A stretch of DNA of 11,440 nt from Candidatus Peregrinibacteria bacterium (GCA_014728955.1 WJKT01000013.1:1-11440); one strand, 5' to 3'. Counted from the first letter of the stretch, positions 1 to 6,311 are shown. Program-made: numbers and translations. Notes: a model not told the origin generated them from the sequence alone.

Positions 1-315
<315 letters not shown>

Positions 316-330
316 TTAACGTTAATAAAT

Positions 331-357
331 TTAGCACTCGTCATTATAGAGTGCTAA
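331..357 (-). promoter_or_regulatory. CIRCE operator upstream of dnaK (perfect)
   Basis: TTAGCACTC (331-339), a 9-base spacer, then GAGTGCTAA (349-357). This is an exact match to the CIRCE inverted repeat bound by the HrcA repressor. On the minus strand the spacer reads TATAATGAC, so the operator contains the -10 box of the dnaK promoter. Confidence 0.97.
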
Positions 358-371
358 CGTAATAGGGTCAA
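343..371 (-). promoter_or_regulatory. Sigma-70 promoter for dnaK, inside CIRCE
   Basis: On the minus strand TTGACC (366-371) is followed after 17 bases by a perfect TATAAT (343-348). Transcription should start near 336, giving a leader of about 36 bases before the dnaK ATG at 300. The -10 box lies within the CIRCE spacer, so bound HrcA would block RNA polymerase directly. Confidence 0.88.
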
Positions 372-377
372 GTAAAA

Positions 378-941
378 TTATTCTTTTTCTGCATTGTGGT
401 CGTTTTTCTGATCGTTTTCGGTGGTGCCGTCACCTACACGGACTTTTGCCGCCCGCAGGGTATGCCCATCCATTTCATATCCGGCTTCGAGTTCATTAAT
501 AATAACATCTTTTTCTCCCGGGCCCTGAGCCATTGCTTCATGTTTATTGGGGTTGAATTTTTCACCGACAGTTTTCATTTTTTTAATATGGAATTTATCC
601 ATGATCTGTTCGAATTGCTTGATGATACTTTGAATTCCTTTTACCCATTCATTGTCTCGTATGGCTTTCGGCATATGTTCCTGAGCTCGTTCAAAACTAT
701 CGAATACCGGTAAAATTTCCATAAACACATTTGCAGATGCAAACCTAGCAAACTCTTTGCGTTCTTCTTCAGCTCGTTTTTTATAGTTCTGCAAGTCAGC
801 CATTGATCGTTTTGCAGCTTCGGTAAGTTGTTCTATTTGTTGTTGTGCTTTTTCAAGTTCTTCCTGACTTTTATGTGCTGTCTCGTCTTTTTCCTGCTCT
901 GCTTCCTCCTTGTTTTTGTTGGAGTCGTTATGAGTATTCAT
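378..941 (-). CDS. grpE: GrpE, nucleotide exchange factor for DnaK
   Basis: Releases ADP from DnaK during the chaperone cycle. The 187-residue protein starts with a charged, low-complexity tail (1-25), then a long coiled coil (about 25-65), the helical dimer region (66-118) and the beta-wing (about 119-172). The GrpE signature is plain: VGEKFNPNKHEAMAQ (125-139), then VIINELEAGYEMDGHTLRAAKVRV (written here only as a motif span 146-169). The last 15 residues are a polar, acidic tail. It begins 12 bp after the hrcA stop, so the two are certainly cotranscribed. There is no Shine-Dalgarno sequence; the start is preceded by tttttatt. Length is normal for the family. Confidence 0.96.
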   Translation of the reverse strand: MNTHNDSNKNKEEAEQEKDETAHKSQEELEKAQQQIEQLTEAAKRSMADLQNYKKRAEEERKEFARFASANVFMEILPVFDSFERAQEHMPKAIRDNEWVKGIQSIIKQFEQIMDKFHIKKMKTVGEKFNPNKHEAMAQGPGEKDVIINELEAGYEMDGHTLRAAKVRVGDGTTENDQKNDHNAEKE

Positions 942-953
942 AATAAAAAAGTA

Positions 954-1682
954 TTAAAGTTTTTTCTTATGTTCAAATAATGTTTTAACTTCTTCAAGGA
1001 TAATTTTATTAAATGGGTAATTCATTCGTGTTGGTCCCAGTATGCCCATGTATCCTTTGTATCCGTCTTTCTTATAATAGGTAACCATAAGGCTGCAACT
1101 TTTAATTTGCTCGAGAATGTTTTCTTTTCCGATAAAAGTTTTAATACTCTTGTCGATATCCAGCGATTCGAGGAGCGTGCGGAAATTATTGTTGTTTTCA
1201 AGTACTTCGACCACCTGGCTTGCCTGAATGTTGTCTGTTGCAAACTCTGGTTGTTTAAGCACGTTTGATAATCCCAAGTAAAAGGTCCGTTTGTTATCCG
1301 GTAGTGTTGCAAAACTAACATTTTCAGTTGCCCGTGAAAGAAGGGAAACCGCATCATAAATATGCTCGCGAATTTTTTCGTTTTTGTACTGTTTTCGAAC
1401 TTTATCCAGTTTTGCGAGTGCATTTTTCTTTGCCGCTTTGTAGTCTGCTATTTCATCGATATATAAGCGGTAACCGCTATCGGTCGGGACGCGCCCTGCA
1501 GAGGTATATGGCTGAAAGATAAGTCCTTCTTTTTCCAGTGAGGCCATATCGTTTCGAATGGTTGCAGGACTTACGTGAAAACTGTAACTGACCAATATGG
1601 TTTTTGAACCAACCGGTTCGGCAGTTTTTATAAAGTGTTTTACGATTGCCTGTAATATTTTTTGCTTTCGATCGTCTGACAT
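954..1682 (-). CDS. hrcA: Heat-inducible transcription repressor HrcA, short form
   Basis: Repressor of heat-shock genes that binds CIRCE. The N-terminal winged helix (about 1-75) carries [18 protein letters not shown] (38-55, recognition helix) and [16 protein letters not shown] (61-76), both hallmarks of HrcA. The GAF-like core is seen in [13 protein letters not shown] (135-147) and the C-terminal [14 protein letters not shown] (210-223). At 242 residues it is roughly 100 shorter than typical HrcA. The missing part corresponds to the middle region (inserted dimerisation domain) between [15 protein letters not shown] and YLGLSN. I chose the ATG at 1682, not the one at 1709: 1707-1709 lies inside the -10 box and CIRCE of its own promoter and could not be in the mRNA. 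First gene of hrcA-grpE-dnaK and probably autoregulated. Confidence 0.95.
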   Translation of the reverse strand: MSDDRKQKILQAIVKHFIKTAEPVGSKTILVSYSFHVSPATIRNDMASLEKEGLIFQPYTSAGRVPTDSGYRLYIDEIADYKAAKKNALAKLDKVRKQYKNEKIREHIYDAVSLLSRATENVSFATLPDNKRTFYLGLSNVLKQPEFATDNIQASQVVEVLENNNNFRTLLESLDIDKSIKTFIGKENILEQIKSCSLMVTYYKKDGYKGYMGILGPTRMNYPFNKIILEEVKTLFEHKKKL

Positions 1683-1695
1683 ATAAAGATAAGTG

Positions 1696-1722
1696 TTAGC
1701 ACATGACATTATACAGTGCTAA
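1696..1722 (-). promoter_or_regulatory. CIRCE operator upstream of hrcA (imperfect)
   Basis: TTAGCACAT (1696-1704), 9-base spacer, CAGTGCTAA (1714-1722). The outer seven bases of each arm (TTAGCAC / GTGCTAA) are perfect; the inner bases deviate from the CIRCE consensus at three positions. On the minus strand the spacer reads TATAATGTC, nearly the same as in the dnaK site. Confidence 0.92.
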
Positions 1723-1735
1723 TTTTTTTTGACAA
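1708..1735 (-). promoter_or_regulatory. Sigma-70 promoter for hrcA-grpE-dnaK
   Basis: Minus strand TTGTCA (1730-1735), 16-base spacer, TATAAT (1708-1713). Predicted start of transcription near 1701, leaving a leader of about 19 bases before the ATG at 1682. The -10 box sits in the CIRCE spacer. Confidence 0.88.
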
Positions 1736-1756
1736 GATATGAAAAGGGCGTACTAT
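1729..1756 (+). promoter_or_regulatory. Sigma-70 promoter for the unknown gene at 1818, back-to-back with hrcA promoter
   Basis: Plus strand TTGACA (1729-1734, perfect), 16-base spacer, TACTAT (1751-1756). Its -35 box overlaps the hrcA -35 box (1730-1735) by five bases on the other strand. A second candidate, the extended -10 TGCTACAAT (1785-1793), lies downstream. Either start would exclude translation from the upstream ATG at 1755. Confidence 0.65.
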
Positions 1757-1817
1757 GGACACGCTTTTAAAAAAGTTTGAATTATGCTACAATAATAGGA
1801 TTTATACTCACTTTATT

Positions 1818-2312
1818 ATGAATTCGGTTCCCGAAGACAATACGCTTTACGAACTGTTTGAAGAACAGGCTAACAATATGCTCTCGGAGTCTTTGTTGCC
1901 TCATTTTGACGAAGATATACACGACCTTGTTGACGGTGTTAAAAGGGTTATTCATCTAACGCTTTCAAAAAATCCCGATGCATCTATTGATGCGAAAAAA
2001 CAAGTCGGTTTTAAGCTTGAAGTGTGGAGAAAAACAAAGGTAAAACATCTTGCTTATGCCAGATACCGAAAATATATACAAGATAATAGGCTGACTGAAA
2101 AAGGGATGGGTTTTGTTGATTTTGCAAAGAAACATTATTATCAAAAATGGCTTTTACTCGAGAAGTTGGGTCTTAAGAAAGGTTCTCGTATCAGAATTAA
2201 AGGATATGGCGATGCATATACGGTACGAGGCATTTCAGCATATTTGAGCATAGGAGTTGAAGAAATCAGTGAGCATTTTAATCCGGATCAGATTATTGAG
2301 GTGGTTGATTAG
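1818..2312 (+). CDS. Uncharacterised 164-residue soluble protein
   Basis: I do not recognise this protein. It has no signal peptide or membrane segment. The N-terminal third is acidic (EDNTLYELFEEQANN, HFDEDIHDLVDG), the middle is basic and aromatic-rich (KLEVWRKTKVKHLAYARYRKYI, residues 66-87 as a span), and the C-terminus, about 113-162, ends in what could be a small beta-rich domain (KKGSRIRIKGYGDAYTVRG). An in-frame ATG at 1755 would add 21 residues. I reject it because it lies within the -10 of the likely promoter at 1729-1756; the ATG at 1818 is also preceded by actttatt, matching other starts here. The promoter faces away from hrcA and abuts a CIRCE, so heat-linked control is possible. 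The gene ends at a clear terminator. Confidence 0.75.
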   Translation: MNSVPEDNTLYELFEEQANNMLSESLLPHFDEDIHDLVDGVKRVIHLTLSKNPDASIDAKKQVGFKLEVWRKTKVKHLAYARYRKYIQDNRLTEKGMGFVDFAKKHYYQKWLLLEKLGLKKGSRIRIKGYGDAYTVRGISAYLSIGVEEISEHFNPDQIIEVVD

Positions 2313-2320
2313 CGTAGTAC

Positions 2321-2368
2321 CAAAAAGACTCACTATAACTATATATAAGAATTAAGTGAGCCTTTTTG
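2321..2368. terminator. Bidirectional rho-independent terminator between convergent genes
   Basis: CAAAAAG-a-CTCACT (2321-2334) pairs with AGTGAG-c-CTTTTTG (2355-2368) around a 20-base loop, with one internal mismatch. The A-run on the left and T-run on the right let it work for both the plus-strand gene ending at 2312 and the gap gene ending at 2387. Confidence 0.85.
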
Positions 2369-2386
2369 ACTTAACCGTCTAAGTTT

Positions 2387-3394
2387 TTATGAGAGTTGAT
2401 CTCCGATTTTACCGGCGAGATCAACAACGCGTTCCGAATAACCCCATTCGTTATCGTACCAAGCGATCACTTTTACCATATTTCCTTTTACCATAGTTGA
2501 AAGTCCGTCAACTACGGATGAGAAATGTGTTCCTTTGTAATCGACAGATACAAGAGGTTCGTCAGAGAATCCAAGAATTCCTTTAAGGTTGCCGTCTGCT
2601 GCGTTCTTCAAGATTTCGTTTACTTTTTCCGCTGTTACGTCTTTTTCAACATTGCACACAAAATCAACGACAGAAACGGTAGGAAGCGGTACGCGAACCG
2701 CCATGCCATTAAGTTTTCCATCAAGTTCAGGCAGTACAAGCGCTACAGCTTTTGCTGCACCGGTTGTTGTTGGAATCATAGAAGTAAGCGCACTTCGTCC
2801 TCGTCTCATATCTTTATGCGATGCATCAAGGATATTTTGCGAGGTTGTAACTGCATGAATGGTTGTTAGTAATCCTTCTTTAATACCAAGTTCATCGTTA
2901 AGTGTTTTGACAACGGGAGCGATACAGTTTGTGGTACATGATGCATTTGAGATGATAAGATCTTTTTCAGCATGTAGCTCGTTGTCGTTTACACCTAGAA
3001 CGATAGTTCGGTCGATGTTTTTGCCGGGTGCGGTAAGAAGAACACGTTTTGCACCTGCCTGTAGATGTTTTGATGCTCCTTCTCTGTCTCTAAAGACTCC
3101 GGTTGCTTCAATTGCAACATCAATATTATTTTCTTTATGGGGGAGTTCTTCAGGGTTTCTTGTGTGATATACCTTAATTGATTTTCCGTTTACTACAATT
3201 TCGTTATCACTTTTTACTTCAATATCAGCGTCTAGTTTTCCGTATGTTGAATCATACTTAAGAAGGTGAACCATTTTTTCTGCCGGGTTGGGATCGTTGA
3301 TTGCCACTAAATCGAAAATGTCTCGTTTTAAGTTAATGCGAAAAACGAGTCGTCCGATGCGGCCAAATCCGTTTATGGCGACTTTTGGTTTCAT
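2387..3394 (-). CDS. gap: Glyceraldehyde-3-phosphate dehydrogenase, type I
   Basis: Interconverts glyceraldehyde 3-phosphate and 1,3-bisphosphoglycerate with NAD in glycolysis and gluconeogenesis. The 335-residue length is standard. The Rossmann motif NGFGRIGRLVFR (8-19) is followed by the NAD-ribose acidic residue in AINDPN (D34). The catalytic Cys153 lies in SNASCTTNC and His180 in TTIHAVT. Other landmarks are RRGRSALTSMIPTTTGAAKA (197-216) and WYDNEWGYSERV (272-283). The Asp after the Rossmann fold suggests NAD rather than NADP use (inference). Monocistronic: it converges on a terminator and diverges from the tsaC-like gene. The start lacks a Shine-Dalgarno sequence (ttttcctt before ATG). 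Confidence 0.98.
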   Translation of the reverse strand: MKPKVAINGFGRIGRLVFRINLKRDIFDLVAINDPNPAEKMVHLLKYDSTYGKLDADIEVKSDNEIVVNGKSIKVYHTRNPEELPHKENNIDVAIEATGVFRDREGASKHLQAGAKRVLLTAPGKNIDRTIVLGVNDNELHAEKDLIISNASCTTNCIAPVVKTLNDELGIKEGLLTTIHAVTTSQNILDASHKDMRRGRSALTSMIPTTTGAAKAVALVLPELDGKLNGMAVRVPLPTVSVVDFVCNVEKDVTAEKVNEILKNAADGNLKGILGFSDEPLVSVDYKGTHFSSVVDGLSTMVKGNMVKVIAWYDNEWGYSERVVDLAGKIGDQLS

Positions 3395-3412
3395 AAGGAA
3401 AAGGTTAGATTA

Positions 3413-3441
3413 TTGCACGCATAGTAATAGCGTAGTAGAAT
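3413..3441 (+). promoter_or_regulatory. Sigma-70 promoter for the tsaC-like gene
   Basis: TTGCAC (3413-3418), 17-base spacer, TAGAAT (3436-3441). Predicted start near 3448, leaving about 27 bases before the ATG at 3475. It overlaps the gap promoter on the other strand. Confidence 0.7.
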
Positions 3442-3453
3442 GCATGCGGTCAA
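3424..3453 (-). promoter_or_regulatory. Likely promoter for gap
   Basis: Minus strand TTGACC (3448-3453), 18-base spacer, TATTAC (3424-3429). The -35 is good and the -10 moderate. The leader to the gap ATG at 3394 would be about 23 bases. It overlaps the plus-strand promoter at 3413-3441, so both cannot be occupied at once. Confidence 0.55.
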
Positions 3454-3474
3454 ATCAATTTATTATTCGCGCGT

Positions 3475-4086
3475 ATGAAACGATTGACAGTAAAGGGAGA
3501 AAACTGGGGTAGTACGGTTGAAGAGGAAATGGTTCGCACACTGCAGCAGGGTGGTGTCGTGTTGCATCCTACGGAAACATGCTATGGACTTGCCGTTGAT
3601 ATCTTCAATGAAGAGGCACTTCAAAAGTTGTATAAACTCAAGAAGATGCACCAATTTAAACCGGTGAGTATTATCGTTGCTGGCAAGGAAGATGCTAAGC
3701 GGTGGGCGGATGTTACTGAGAGAGCCGAAGAGTTGTTCGATAAATTCTGGCCTGGACCGTATACCTTTTTGTTAAAGAGAGACGGGTCTCTGCCGCAGTT
3801 TTTTTGTAAAGGGATTAGCAAGGTGGGTCTCCGAAATCCTGCGTATGAAAGCTTGCTACATGTTGTGCAAAAAGTGGGGCATCCTATAACAACTACCAGT
3901 GCAAATCTTTCCGGGAAAATGGAAACATACGATATAAATGATTTCTTTACGCAACTTAAAACGGTTCCGGGGTCAATCCAGCCCGATCTTATTATTGACG
4001 GGGGATTCATCGGTGTCCAGGAACCATCTTCTATCTATGACATTGTTGAAGATATTGTGGTGAGAGGGGATATGAAGATTGATTAA
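3475..4086 (+). CDS. tsaC: L-threonylcarbamoyladenylate synthase (YrdC/Sua5/TsaC family)
   Basis: Makes threonylcarbamoyl-AMP from threonine, bicarbonate and ATP, the first step of t6A37 modification of ANN-decoding tRNAs. The 203-residue protein is a single YrdC domain, the short TsaC form without the extra Sua5 C-terminal domain. Motifs in order: HPTETCYGLAVD (31-42), KLKKMHQFKPVSIIV (54-68, the KxR...KP substrate loop), FWPGPYTFLL (91-100), VGLRNP (117-122), PITTTSANLSG (137-147), LIIDGG (172-177) and PSSIYDI (184-190). In the loop the usual Arg of KxR is replaced (KLKKM), a conservative change. The start has no Shine-Dalgarno sequence. Its TAA shares bases with the stop of the opposing membrane-protein gene, so there is no room for a terminator between them. 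Confidence 0.93.
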   Translation: MKRLTVKGENWGSTVEEEMVRTLQQGGVVLHPTETCYGLAVDIFNEEALQKLYKLKKMHQFKPVSIIVAGKEDAKRWADVTERAEELFDKFWPGPYTFLLKRDGSLPQFFCKGISKVGLRNPAYESLLHVVQKVGHPITTTSANLSGKMETYDINDFFTQLKTVPGSIQPDLIIDGGFIGVQEPSSIYDIVEDIVVRGDMKID

Positions 4087-4544
4087 AAAAGCCCTACAAC
4101 CCCATTAATACTAAAGGTGATAATAAGTGCCGCCATGGTTAGTCCCGCGGTGATATATCCCATGGATTTCCAGTACGGCATTCCAAATAGGAACGCGAGC
4201 AAACTTCCTGTCCATCCTCCGCTGCCCGGGAGTGGAATTGCGACAAAGATGATTAAAAAAAGCGGGCCGTATTTAATAATGTTCTTTTGATGTTTCGTTC
4301 TTGTCTTATCAAAGAGCTTGGTAAATAAACGCTCGAAAAATGCCGAATGACGCATTAAAAATGCCGAAATGGGTCCAAGTACCCAAAGGATGAAAAAACA
4401 CGGCAAAATGTTCCCTATAAGGGCCCATACAAAGATACTTTCTGCAGGCAATCCCATAGCAAAGCCTAAAGGAATAGCTCCTCGAAGTTCTGTAACCGGG
4501 AGCATTGAAGAGAAAAAAACAATATATTCGGGAGGGATGTTCAA
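4083..4544 (-). CDS. Small multidrug export-type membrane protein (COG2426/PF06695 family)
   Basis: Integral membrane protein of 153 residues with about four hydrophobic segments (roughly 7-18, 33-60, 93-121, 128-152). The family signature is clear: SSMLPVTELRGAIPLGFAMG (12-31) and AIPLPGSGGWTGSLLAFLFG (102-121). The family name implies drug export, but transport activity is poorly established; I would not assign a substrate. The start is a TTG at 4544: an in-frame TAA lies five codons upstream and no ATG exists in between. The next ATG (residue 14) would cut into the first motif. No nearby ribosome-binding motif is seen; an AGGAG-like stretch at 4571-4575 is too far upstream. It faces tsaC tail-to-tail, with overlapping stops. 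Confidence 0.82.
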   Translation of the reverse strand: MNIPPEYIVFFSSMLPVTELRGAIPLGFAMGLPAESIFVWALIGNILPCFFILWVLGPISAFLMRHSAFFERLFTKLFDKTRTKHQKNIIKYGPLFLIIFVAIPLPGSGGWTGSLLAFLFGMPYWKSMGYITAGLTMAALIITFSINGVVGLF

Positions 4545-4613
4545 AACTTTTATACTTTAGAAAAATTTTACTCCTATATTCCTTTTAGCACAGACCTTTA
4601 GAAAATCCAAACG

Positions 4614-4636
4614 ATAATTTTGTATACAAAAATTAT
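4614..4636. repeat. Near-perfect palindrome, candidate operator
   Basis: ATAATTTTGTATAC followed by AAAAATTAT: two arms around GTATAC that match fully except for one extra A on the right. It covers the -10 box and the predicted start of the minus-strand promoter at 4632-4659, the position expected of a repressor site. Confidence 0.5.
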
Positions 4637-4659
4637 ACAATAAGTTGTCAATGAAACAA
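4632..4659 (-). promoter_or_regulatory. Candidate promoter for the membrane-protein gene
   Basis: Minus strand TTGTTT (4654-4659), 16-base spacer, perfect TATAAT (4632-4637). The leader to the TTG at 4544 would be about 80 bases. A better -35 match, TTGACA, lies at 4646-4651 but is too close to this -10; it could pair only with a weaker -10 downstream. Confidence 0.45.
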
Positions 4660-4698
4660 GATAAATGTTATTTACATATTTTTGTTTATTTTATAAGG

Positions 4699-4738
4699 TT
4701 AGTTTTGCATTTGGAACGTCTATGGAACACAAAACTTA
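4699..4738. repeat. Inverted repeat enclosing a TGGAAC direct repeat
   Basis: TTAGTTTTG (4699-4707) pairs with CAAAACTTA (4730-4738), one mismatch. The 22-base interval contains TGGAAC at 4712-4717 and again at 4723-4728, an 11-bp period or one helical turn. The site lies just upstream of the rsmH promoter. Its binding protein is unknown. Confidence 0.4.
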
Positions 4739-4758
4739 CTCTAAAAATTGTAATATTA

Positions 4759-4787
4759 TTGACACAGCCCCGATATATCCTTAATTT
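4759..4787 (+). promoter_or_regulatory. Candidate promoter for rsmH-ftsL
   Basis: Perfect -35 TTGACA (4759-4764), 17-base spacer, weak -10 TAATTT (4782-4787). Predicted start near 4794, giving a leader of about 60 bases. The weak -10 suggests low activity or dependence on an activator (inference). Confidence 0.5.
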
Positions 4788-4794
4788 AAAGGCG

Positions 4795-4835
4795 TGATCA
4801 AATGATCAAAAAAGTTATACACATGTTGTGCACAA
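4795..4835. promoter_or_regulatory. DnaA-box-like sites and GATC repeats in the rsmH leader
   Basis: TTATACACA (4815-4823) matches the DnaA-box consensus TTATNCACA exactly. Two bases later the palindrome TTGTGCACAA (4826-4835) matches it with one mismatch on either strand. Just before them is TGATCA-AA-TGATCA (4795-4808). The sites fall downstream of the predicted rsmH transcription start, where a bound protein would hinder elongation or initiation. Binding by DnaA is inference from the consensus alone. Confidence 0.45.
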
Positions 4836-4853
4836 GTTTTGAACAATAGATAG

Positions 4854-5813
4854 ATGGATACGACGAAAAAACCCTTGCAGCAAAGTGAACATGGACACGA
4901 ACCGGTACTTATTGATGTTGTTGAAAAGTATGCAAATATACATACAGGAGATACCGTTATAGATTGTACGGTCGGACGAGGTGGTCACAGTGAATTATTT
5001 TTAAAAAAAATTGGAGAAACGGGAACATTGGTAGGGTTTGAGCAAGATGAAGACAATTACAATTATGCGTTACATAGGCTAAGCAAAAACAAAAACAAAC
5101 ATTTTATTTTAAATAATTTTGTTCATTTACAACACGAGGTAGAGAAGCGAGGCATTGATGATATTTCCCTTATTTTCTTTGATTTGGGGCTTGCATCAAC
5201 CCAGGTTGATGATCCGTCCAGAGGGTTTTCTTTCCAGACTGACGGACCGCTGGATATGCGTTTTGATAAGCGCCATCCATTAACAGCGGCGATTGTGCTT
5301 AAAAAACTTTCGGAACGAAAACTTGCCCAATTGTTTAAAGAGTATGGAGAAGAGCGCTATAGCAAAAAATATGCGCGCATTATTAAAGAGAATCTTCCTC
5401 TTGAAACAACAAAGGAGCTTGCAGACTTGATTGAGCGTCACGCTCCAAGGCAAAAAGGCAGGAGAGGTAGAAGAATCCATCCGGCGACACAAGTATTTCA
5501 GGCTTTAAGAATCGAAGTTAATCAAGAATTGGAAGTATTAAAAAGTGCATTGTCACAAGCAATATCAATTCTTAAGCCAGGCGGTAGACTGATTGTTATT
5601 GCCTATCATTCACTTGAAGATCGTATTGTAAAAAATGTCATTCGCGATGCGACAAAAGAATGCATTTGTCCGCCTCAAATTCCTATCTGTACGTGTAATC
5701 ATAAACCGCAATTAAAGCGTATTAACAAAAAACCTATTGTTCCGTCGGAAGAAGAGGTTAGTCGAAACCCTCGTAGCAGAAGCGCAAAATTAAGAGTTGC
5801 TGAAAAATTATAA
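4854..5813 (+). CDS. rsmH: 16S rRNA (cytosine1402-N4)-methyltransferase RsmH (MraW)
   Basis: SAM-dependent methylation of C1402 in the ribosomal P site. The 319-residue protein shows the whole family pattern: HEPVLIDVV (15-23), the SAM motif VIDCTVGRGGHS (35-46), FDLGLASTQVDDPSRGFSFQ (109-128) and DGPLDMRFD (130-138), IHPATQVFQALRIEVN (208-223), IAYHSLEDRIVK (249-260) and, at the end, NPRSRSAKLRVAEKL (305-319). A cysteine pair motif CIC-PPQIPI-CTC (C270, C272, C279, C281) precedes the C-terminus; a similar C-x-C arrangement occurs in many RsmH proteins and could hold a metal (inference). It is usually found just after mraZ; none is seen upstream here, where a 309-bp regulatory region lies instead. 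An FtsL-like gene follows after 46 bp. Confidence 0.97.
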   Translation: MDTTKKPLQQSEHGHEPVLIDVVEKYANIHTGDTVIDCTVGRGGHSELFLKKIGETGTLVGFEQDEDNYNYALHRLSKNKNKHFILNNFVHLQHEVEKRGIDDISLIFFDLGLASTQVDDPSRGFSFQTDGPLDMRFDKRHPLTAAIVLKKLSERKLAQLFKEYGEERYSKKYARIIKENLPLETTKELADLIERHAPRQKGRRGRRIHPATQVFQALRIEVNQELEVLKSALSQAISILKPGGRLIVIAYHSLEDRIVKNVIRDATKECICPPQIPICTCNHKPQLKRINKKPIVPSEEEVSRNPRSRSAKLRVAEKL

Positions 5814-5859
5814 ATATACCATATACCCCCTTTATATATATCGTTAATTCCCATTTGTT

Positions 5860-6210
5860 ATGTCACAAGTCATCATCAATAGAAATACCTTGGCTCATCG
5901 AAAGAGACGGCGCGGCGTTAAAACGTTTGAAGTTAAAACGTTTGCCATGCTTATGTCGATGGCACTTGTTATTAGTTTTCTTAGTGTGATGATGCTGGTG
6001 AATTTTAATCATGTCTCGACAAAGGGGTATACGATTAAATATCTTGAGGTACAGCAACAACGTTTATATGAAGAAAATGAACAATTAAAGAAAGACCTTT
6101 TGGAACGAAAAGCGTTAACCGCACTGAGTATCAGTGAAAAGGCAAATGCTATGGTTAAGCCGGGAGAAGCTGAATATGTATCGGGATATACCGCTCTTGC
6201 ACAAAAATAA
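5860..6210 (+). CDS. ftsL: FtsL-like cell division protein
   Basis: A 116-residue single-pass membrane protein. A basic cytoplasmic N-terminus (HRKRRRGVKTFEVK, 13-26) precedes one membrane segment (about 28-49), followed by an extracytoplasmic coiled coil (about 57-85, YLEVQQQRLYEENEQLKKDL) and a short tail. That is the FtsL/FtsB (DivIC) architecture: such proteins bridge to FtsQ and activate septal FtsW-FtsI. Sequence alone would not separate FtsL from FtsB; the position directly after rsmH, the standard ftsL place in dcw clusters, decides the name. The usual next gene, ftsI, is absent and a terminator follows at once. Start preceded by catttgtt, no Shine-Dalgarno sequence. Confidence 0.78.
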   Translation: MSQVIINRNTLAHRKRRRGVKTFEVKTFAMLMSMALVISFLSVMMLVNFNHVSTKGYTIKYLEVQQQRLYEENEQLKKDLLERKALTALSISEKANAMVKPGEAEYVSGYTALAQK

Positions 6211-6255
6211 TTATTATCCGAAGTTCAGGTTGGGATTGCTAAGGCTTTAGCTATT

Positions 6256-6299
6256 AAAAAGATCTTCTTGGTATAGGCTTTCATCGAGAGGGTCTTTTT
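6256..6299 (+). terminator. Rho-independent terminator after rsmH-ftsL
   Basis: AAAAAGATCTTCTTG (6256-6270) pairs over its full length, with several G-U pairs, with CGAGAGGGTCTTTTT (6285-6299), leaving a 14-base loop and ending in a T5 run. A smaller hairpin, GCTAA/TTAGC (6238-6251), lies just before it. Confidence 0.85.
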
Positions 6300-6311
6300 G
6301 ATGTGTGTGTA

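Noticed and set aside
396..713. Plus-strand open frame opposite grpE
   Set aside because: The minus-strand frame is an unmistakable GrpE; the opposite frame has no recognisable protein features.
1683..1709. Upstream ATG for hrcA adding nine residues
   Set aside because: It lies within the -10 box and CIRCE of the hrcA promoter, so it would not be transcribed; the HrcA family begins close to the residue encoded at 1682.
1755..1817. Upstream ATG for the unknown gene adding 21 residues
   Set aside because: The ATG overlaps the TACTAT -10 box at 1751-1756, and a second candidate promoter also lies downstream of it.
4545..4853. Replication origin in the long intergenic region
   Set aside because: Only two DnaA-box-like sites are seen, dnaA and dnaN are not nearby, and skew cannot be judged from this window. 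Kept only as a possibility in a finding.
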